Shown here: positions 59,130 through 64,000 of the stretch, piece after piece | How the letters are laid out: each line of letters starts with the position of its first letter | Numbering within the stretch: the first letter of the stretch is position 1 | Assembly (NCBI GenBank): GCA_965262595.1 | Contig: OZ253548.1 | Location: 3,286,001 to 3,350,000 of the forward strand | Direction of reading: 5' to 3' | Origin: CATQHB01 sp965262595 | GTDB taxonomy: Bacteria; Chloroflexota; Dehalococcoidia; Lucifugimonadales; UBA3495 | Length of the DNA stretch: 64,000 nucleotides | Program-made: the position numbers and the translations under genes | The notes under the pieces: generated by a model | Database searches by the model: none | What the model was told of the DNA's origin: nothing | What the model saw: only the letters and a program-made list of their open reading frames with translations

Positions 59130-59897
59130 CTAGAATTGGACCGGGTAGATGACCTGGATCACCCGCCCGTCGCGCAAGGCGTCAAAATAGCCGTGGGAGG
59201 CGGAGGGATTTTGCAGCCACCGCCGGACGAAGTAGGCGCACATATTAGCCAACTGGGTGCCTACTGATTCCGTTCCCGAGGCATAGCAAAAGCTCTCCAG
59301 CACTGCCGGTGTGGGAATTTCCACCTCGGAATGGAGGAATTGAGTCATGAACTCCGGCTTTACCGACTTGCCCGTTTCCGCCACCACCAGCGTATAGTCC
59401 TTCACCGGCCCGGTGGCTTCCATAAATTGTTCCGGGTCCACGTCGGCCATCGCCGCCTCATCGACGAACATATTGAGGGCGAACAGGAACTTGGTGATGA
59501 GGGCTTCGGTGGTAGTGTTCCAGCCGGAAGCCTGTTCGTTGCCGTTTTCCCAGGCATTAGCCAATTGGGCTTTGTCCACATAGCAGACGATTACCGGGGT
59601 TTCCCGCCGTATCAGGATGTTCAGGCAGTCCTGAATAAGCTCGGCTCGTTTTTCCGGATTCCACGAGTTGAAATAGCCCCGGCCCTGGTAAACCTCGGTG
59701 GCCCGTAGTCCGGCGGGAGTTTCCGCGCCGTCCAGCGGATTGCCAAAGTGTCTTCGGCACAGCGCGTTGAACTCTCCGTTGACCGCTACAAACTGATTCT
59801 CGTGGATTACCAGCCCCACATAAACCTGGTGTGACTGATTAGGGTCGTTAAGACTCATCCCGGTGTTTCCCGATTCACCCATAAAGACCATGTACAT
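59130..59897 (-). CDS. DUF3800-like protein with altered acidic motifs
   Basis: 255 residues from the ATG at 59897, GGAGG seven bases upstream. The layout follows DUF3800: MVFMGESGNTG at the N-terminus, a central GRGYFNSWNPEKRAELIQDCLN and a C-terminal GTQLANMCAYFVRRWL. In the family the first motif is YLDESG and the last QLAD; here both Asp are replaced (by Gly and Asn). The protein is complete, so it may have lost catalysis and kept another role. Compare the canonical copy at 463-1224. Confidence 0.72.
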   Translation of the reverse strand: MYMVFMGESGNTGMSLNDPNQSHQVYVGLVIHENQFVAVNGEFNALCRRHFGNPLDGAETPAGLRATEVYQGRGYFNSWNPEKRAELIQDCLNILIRRETPVIVCYVDKAQLANAWENGNEQASGWNTTTEALITKFLFALNMFVDEAAMADVDPEQFMEATGPVKDYTLVVAETGKSVKPEFMTQFLHSEVEIPTPAVLESFCYASGTESVGTQLANMCAYFVRRWLQNPSASHGYFDALRDGRVIQVIYPVQF

Positions 59898-60060
59898 GGC
59901 GCTGCCTCCCCGCAATGCCTCGGAACAAATAACCGTAACCGGCTGCCAACTAATAGCCTGGGGTTTTCGCCACCCTGTGCTGTGCCCTGGCTGGTGGCAA
60001 CCTGGTGGTTAGCAACTCTGGGAATGGTGTCCTGTTACCTGGGAACTGCCAGTCTTGGCC

Positions 60061-60681
60061 CTACTCCGGCCGGGCATCATCTCCGGCGGCGTCTTCCATT
60101 GCCGCTTCGCCGGAGAGCTGGCCGGAGTCAACGCGCACTACGACCGCTTCCGGGTCGGTTGCCAGTTCCACGTCGGTGGGCAGGAGGATGTCGGCGGCCC
60201 TGATGATGCTGTTGGGGTCAACCAGCATCGCCAAATCCACGTCTATCTCATTGGGCAGTTGCATTGGCAGGGCGCTCACGTTAAGGGTAAATAGGACTTG
60301 AGCCACGGAACCGCCGCTTTCCCGCACTCCCGGGGACTCACCCACCAGGCTTATCGGCACCTGGGCTGACACCTTAAGGTTTGCATCCACCGCCAAAAAG
60401 TCCACGTGGAGCACGTTGCCTCGTACCGGATTCCACTGGATTTCCCGGGGAAAGGTCAGCCGCTCCCCGGTTTCTCCCCGCACGGAAATGGCGATTGGGT
60501 TGGTATTGCCGGCTTGGGACAAGGCCCGCAACAGCAGTTTCTGGTCGCATTGCAACGGGCGCACTTCAACGCCCGGCCCGTAAAGGTGCACCGGAATCGT
60601 GCCGGTGCGCCTAAGCTGCTTTACCTTCTTGCCCAGAATTTCCCGGGGTTCTATTTCCAGCCTGATTGCCTCGGTGGTCAT
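60061..60681 (-). CDS. rplY: Ribosomal protein bL25 (CTC type)
   Basis: 206 residues: an N-terminal 5S-rRNA-binding domain (REILGKKVKQLRRTGTIPVHLYGPGVEVRPLQC ... NVLHVDFLAVD) and the C-terminal TL5/CTC domain (VPISLVGESPGVRESGGSVAQVL ... LPNEIDVDL). It binds 5S rRNA in the large subunit. AAGGAG lies ten bases upstream of the ATG; a GAACCGGG/CCCGGTTC hairpin (60701-60721) in the leader might regulate it. Confidence 0.93.
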   Translation of the reverse strand: MTTEAIRLEIEPREILGKKVKQLRRTGTIPVHLYGPGVEVRPLQCDQKLLLRALSQAGNTNPIAISVRGETGERLTFPREIQWNPVRGNVLHVDFLAVDANLKVSAQVPISLVGESPGVRESGGSVAQVLFTLNVSALPMQLPNEIDVDLAMLVDPNSIIRAADILLPTDVELATDPEAVVVRVDSGQLSGEAAMEDAAGDDARPE

Positions 60682-61106
60682 CTAATCCTTACTCCTTGCT
60701 GAACCGGGTCCCGCCCGGTTCTACAATGTATTGCATTTGTAAATATAAGCCCAAGTCAGTTGAGCATTATAATAATAGCACCGACCTGAAAGAAAAGGAA
60801 CCTGGGGCTTGCGGCCCGGCAGGGTCTTTACAAAGTCCTGGTTCAGGAGTATCGCCGCTCACTCTGCGCTGTTGGTTCGACCGGCTCACCATGAGCGGAT
60901 TGCACTTGATGATTGGAAGGCCCTGGGCCGCCTGCCCGGTCTATTCCAAGCTGGTTGACAGCCGGGTTATTATGGGGTTGATGAAGGTTGGCAGCGGCTG
61001 ACGGCCCGGCTTCGGCCCGCTCCTGGAATCGGCTTTGGTTAGCGGGTTGGCGCCCCGGCTTCACCGGCTTGGCTGTATCTACATTTACCCACCCGGAGGT
61101 TCTGTT
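60682..61106. other. Intergenic region with family C repeat
   Basis: Divergent gap between rplY and the hydrolase gene. The family C unit CCGCTCAC ... ATGAGCGG spans 60855-60898. No gene is seen; promoters for both sides should lie here. Confidence 0.5.
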
Positions 61107-62012
61107 ATGGCTTCGCATTCCTTGGGACTTACGCTGTATCAGGCAGCGCGACAGAAGGGAGTTACTTTCACCCGGGAGAATGAGCCCAAGGATAGGAATG
61201 TCCAGGTTAACGGGATGAACTTTCACTATCTGGAATGGGGTAATCCGGGGAACCCCCTGCTGGTCATGCTGCATGGCGGCTCGCAGCAATCTCACAGCTG
61301 GGACTTTGTCAGCCTGCCCCTGTCCGAGGATTTTCACATCATCGCCCTGGACCAGCGGGGTCACGGCGACAGCGCCTGGGCCGAGGAAGGCGATTACTCC
61401 ATTGAGGCCCACCAGGGAGACGTTGACGGCTTTGTCCGGGCCCTGGACTTGAACAACTTTAACCTCATCGGCCACTCAATGGGCGGGCGCAACAGCTATG
61501 TTTGGGCCTCCCGCCACCCGAACAAGCTCCGGTCGCTGGTGATTGTTGATACCGGCCCGGTGGCGCAACCCCGGGGCCGCAACCGCATTCAACAGTTCCG
61601 TGAGCTGCCCGATGAGTTGGACTCCTTTGAGGAATTTGCCACCCGGGTCCAGGAATACACCGGACGCTCCCGGGAGCAAACCCTGGGCGCCCTGAAGTAC
61701 AGCATCCGGGAGCGGCCCGACGGCATGTGGTCCTGGAAATATGACAAGTTGCTGCGCACTCCGGGGCACCACAGCCCGGTGTGGTCGCCGGAACAGTTGT
61801 GGGAAACGGTAGGCAAAATCACCTGCCCAACCCTGGTAATTCGGGGAGGCGACAGTGACATCTTTGCCGATGAGACGATGCAGCAGATGCAGCAGGTCAT
61901 ACCCAACTGCGAAACCGTAACCGTACCCCGGGCCGGTCATCTGGTAGCCGGAGACAACCCGGTGGACTTCCTGGTTGCCGTCCGCGCCTTTCTGGGCAAG
62001 CTGGGCAATTAG
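61107..62012 (+). CDS. Alpha/beta hydrolase
   Basis: 301 residues from the ATG at 61107, which has GGAGG seven bases upstream. Oxyanion region MLHGGSQQSHSW, IALDQRGHGDS, nucleophile Ser in LIGHSMGGRNS, acid in RGGDSDIF and His in RAGHLVAGD. An ester, epoxide or C-C bond hydrolase; the substrate is not evident. Confidence 0.88.
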   Translation: MASHSLGLTLYQAARQKGVTFTRENEPKDRNVQVNGMNFHYLEWGNPGNPLLVMLHGGSQQSHSWDFVSLPLSEDFHIIALDQRGHGDSAWAEEGDYSIEAHQGDVDGFVRALDLNNFNLIGHSMGGRNSYVWASRHPNKLRSLVIVDTGPVAQPRGRNRIQQFRELPDELDSFEEFATRVQEYTGRSREQTLGALKYSIRERPDGMWSWKYDKLLRTPGHHSPVWSPEQLWETVGKITCPTLVIRGGDSDIFADETMQQMQQVIPNCETVTVPRAGHLVAGDNPVDFLVAVRAFLGKLGN

Positions 62013-62100
62013 AACCTGGACCATTAGAATCTGGGAGGCCGCCGCCGCTTGCCGTTTGCCCCTCCAACGGGGTAGCCGGAGTGACCAAAGAGGTCAGGGG

Positions 62101-63576
62101 CTAGGGAATTAGCCGGGGTATCACGTCGCCCAGGGCGAAGCCGATTCCGGCGGATACGGCCCCGATTCCCAGAATCTCCAGTCCTTGCAGGATGGGCGAC
62201 TTGCCGACCATCCGGCCCTTGCCCATTCCCAGGATGAAAAGTCCCAACAGGGACCCGGCTACCGAAATGCCAATGGCCGGCCGGCTTTCCAGGAACAAAT
62301 AGGGCGCAATCGGCACCATGGAAGCCACAACAAAGGATGTTCCCATGACCAGGGCATCCTTGATTGGGTTGGTTGTCTCGTTCGGGCTGATGCCCAGTTC
62401 CTTTTCTACCAGGGTGCGCAACCATAAATCCCGGTCTTGGGAAATTTCATCGGCCAGGGCATTGGCCTCTTCGTAGGTTTTCCCCTCCCGCTGGAATATA
62501 ACCACCAACTCGGCCAACTCCTCGGCCGGGTTTTCTTCCAACTCCCGGGCCTCTCGGAGAATCTCCGCCCGCTGCACATCCTGCTCGGCCCGGGAACCCA
62601 GATAGGCCCCGCTGGCCATAGAGATCATTCCGGCCAGGGCCGCCGCCAACCCGGCCAGCAGCACCGTAGAACTGGAGCCGAGTGCCACGGCCACCGAGGT
62701 TACCAAAGCCACGGTGCTTAAGATGCCGTCCTGGGCGCCGAATACCACCTCCCGCAGCCGGCCCAGATTGGCAACCCGAAACCGCTCCCGGTCCACCTCC
62801 ATGGTGGCGGCGACGTAGGTATCCAAATCCAGCCCGGATCCTGGCCGGGACACGGACCCCGGCCGGGACACGGAACCGGCTAACCGGCCCGCCCCGGACG
62901 CGCCGGAAGTTCCCGCTGACCGAGCTGTTCCGGCAGCCCCGTCCGGCGTTGAAGGAGTTGAAGGAGTTGAACCGGCTGTTGCCGCCGGGTGTGTCGGTGA
63001 CGCTGCTGGTGACGCTGTTGGCGCAGGCATCGGCGTCGGAGCGATGGGAGTGGAATGCGCTTCCGCGCCTTGGCCCAGCCCGGGATCAGCGACGAGAGTC
63101 GTACCGGCGCCGGTCGTTCCGGCTGCCGGGATAGCCGGGTTGGCATCGGGCAATCCGACGCCCAACTGGGCTTGACGCTGCTCCAACAGCTCCAGGGCGC
63201 GGGAAAAGACCTCCAGATGGTGCCGTTCCCGTTCCAGGGCCAGGGCAAAAGAATCGGCGGCATCCTGCCGGCCTTCTTGCAGGGCGTCGCTAATCATTCG
63301 CGGGTACACAAAGCTGAACTCTTTAGATTCGCTGACCGCGACGTTTCGCAGGTTGTCCAGAGTTGGTCCTACCTCGCCGGCCACCCGCAGGTGATTCAGT
63401 CCGTGAATCGTCTCGGCCCCGGCCACTTCCTGGAAAATCTGGGCCACCTCCGGGTAGCCCTCCTCCAGGGCTTTATGCGCGTAGGCATTGTATTTCAGGT
63501 ATGCCAGCGCCTCGCTAACAATGGCATTCCATAGGTTTCGTTCAGTCCGGGTGAGCGACGGCGGTTCTAAACTCAT
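62101..63576 (-). CDS. Ferritin-like domain fused to VIT1/CCC1 iron transporter (MbfA-like)
   Basis: 491 residues. Residues about 10-140 form a rubrerythrin-like four-helix bundle with paired carboxylate/His motifs (EALAYLKYNAYAHKALEEGYPE ... GAETIHGLNHL ... ERERHHLEVF). A Pro/Thr/Ala/Ser-rich linker (about 145-255) follows. The VIT1 domain has LREVVFGAQDGILSTVALVTSVA and ends with spans such as ISVAGSLLGLFILGMGKG. MbfA-type proteins export iron; the ferritin part may oxidise it first. The linker is far longer than in MbfA. Confidence 0.87.
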   Translation of the reverse strand: MSLEPPSLTRTERNLWNAIVSEALAYLKYNAYAHKALEEGYPEVAQIFQEVAGAETIHGLNHLRVAGEVGPTLDNLRNVAVSESKEFSFVYPRMISDALQEGRQDAADSFALALERERHHLEVFSRALELLEQRQAQLGVGLPDANPAIPAAGTTGAGTTLVADPGLGQGAEAHSTPIAPTPMPAPTASPAASPTHPAATAGSTPSTPSTPDGAAGTARSAGTSGASGAGRLAGSVSRPGSVSRPGSGLDLDTYVAATMEVDRERFRVANLGRLREVVFGAQDGILSTVALVTSVAVALGSSSTVLLAGLAAALAGMISMASGAYLGSRAEQDVQRAEILREARELEENPAEELAELVVIFQREGKTYEEANALADEISQDRDLWLRTLVEKELGISPNETTNPIKDALVMGTSFVVASMVPIAPYLFLESRPAIGISVAGSLLGLFILGMGKGRMVGKSPILQGLEILGIGAVSAGIGFALGDVIPRLIP

Positions 63577-64000
63577 AATGAGCGTCTCATCCTTTGCTTT
63601 CGCATGGCGGCGACAGTATAACAGTATCTATGTTCAATATATCCCATCTATATCCGGTGGGAAAGGCTGGGGTCTTGACCGCAGCGTCTTTTGGTAGTCA
63701 CGGTAGTTCCGCTCATGGTGAGCCGGTCCTGCGACAAGCTCATGCTGAACCGGGTTACGCCCTAGTGGAGACACCCGAGGGGAGACAATTGGATGACTCT
63801 GCCGAAACTCCCGCCGGTTTGCCTTTTGCTGCCCGGACTCCCGCCGGGCCTCAGTCGGCTTGCCCCTTGCGGCAAGCTGACGGCTACCGGATAATGGGGG
63901 CGCGTCGCCGGGCTTCGGGTCGTCCGCCGGTTTACCGGATTGTCGTTGAAGTGCGGCGATTGCGGGAACGGAACGGTTTACTTGCTAATGGGTTCACTTG
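63577..64000. other. Right-edge region, no supportable gene
   Basis: A family C repeat lies at 63709-63752 (CCGCTCATGGTGAGCCGG and on). A frame from an ATG at 63894 runs off the window (ending VRRLRERNGLLANGFT) but is too short to judge. Confidence 0.4.

Overview
The window is high-GC bacterial DNA, most likely from a Chloroflexota genome of the marine SAR202/Dehalococcoidia kind. This is an inference from gene content: flavin-dependent LLM monooxygenase, class III CoA transferase, tricarballylate-dehydrogenase-like and GlcD-like flavoproteins, a DIDH-type 2-hydroxyacid dehydrogenase, two TIGR03083 proteins, and a YacL-ispD-ispF-cysS block. There is no rRNA and one tRNA (Ser-GGA, 58.5 kb). 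Short palindromic repeats are scattered through intergenic DNA and even inside one gene. Many proteins carry in-frame low-complexity tandem repeats. Several genes are frameshifted or remnants, so either decay or assembly error should be kept in mind.

Layout. 0-1.2 kb: partial HigA-like antitoxin, divergent from a DUF3800 gene. 1.3-4.6 kb: leftward zinc-ribbon, large terminase and portal genes. 5.0-14.0 kb: a nuclease-like gene, MFS transporter, two TIGR03083 genes, an AAA ATPase/TOPRIM pair, an AlbA_2 cassette and a flavoprotein. 14.2-21.8 kb: leftward prohead protease, HK97-type capsid, connector, tail completion, tail tube, baseplate-like and coiled-coil/membrane genes. The packaging and capsid modules belong to one HK97-like system but are separated by about 9.7 kb and permuted. 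No integrase, replication, tape-measure or endolysin gene is visible. 22.5-36.7 kb: metabolic and transport genes (solute-binding lipoprotein, A-type Fe-S carrier, SDR, methyltransferase, UMF1 transporter, TPR protein, alcohol dehydrogenase, a toxin-antitoxin-like pair, CoA transferase, LLM oxidoreductase). 37.2-41 kb: a cobalamin-binding-like protein and an OsmC protein, each with one in-frame UGA exactly where its family has a cysteine, and each with a hairpin just downstream, flanking a cation/proton antiporter. 42-46 kb: PIN-TRAM membrane protein, ispD, ispF and cysS (isoprenoid precursors and translation). 46-51.5 kb: DoxX, flavin oxidase, ornithine cyclodeaminase-like, 2-hydroxyacid dehydrogenase and DM13 genes. 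51.9-55.2 kb: a zinc-uptake ABC operon with two matching palindromic operators and a broken Fur-family regulator. 55.6-64 kb: lipoprotein, frameshifted membrane gene, dienelactone hydrolase, tRNA-Ser, a phosphonate-permease remnant, a degenerate DUF3800, ribosomal protein bL25, an alpha/beta hydrolase and a ferritin-VIT1 fusion.

The most notable points are the probable selenocysteine recoding (including a CxxU cobalamin-binding-like protein I do not know as a described selenoprotein family), the split and permuted capsid/packaging modules, and the small AlbA_2 cassette bounded by 39 bp direct repeats that copy the 3' end of the adjacent flavoprotein gene.
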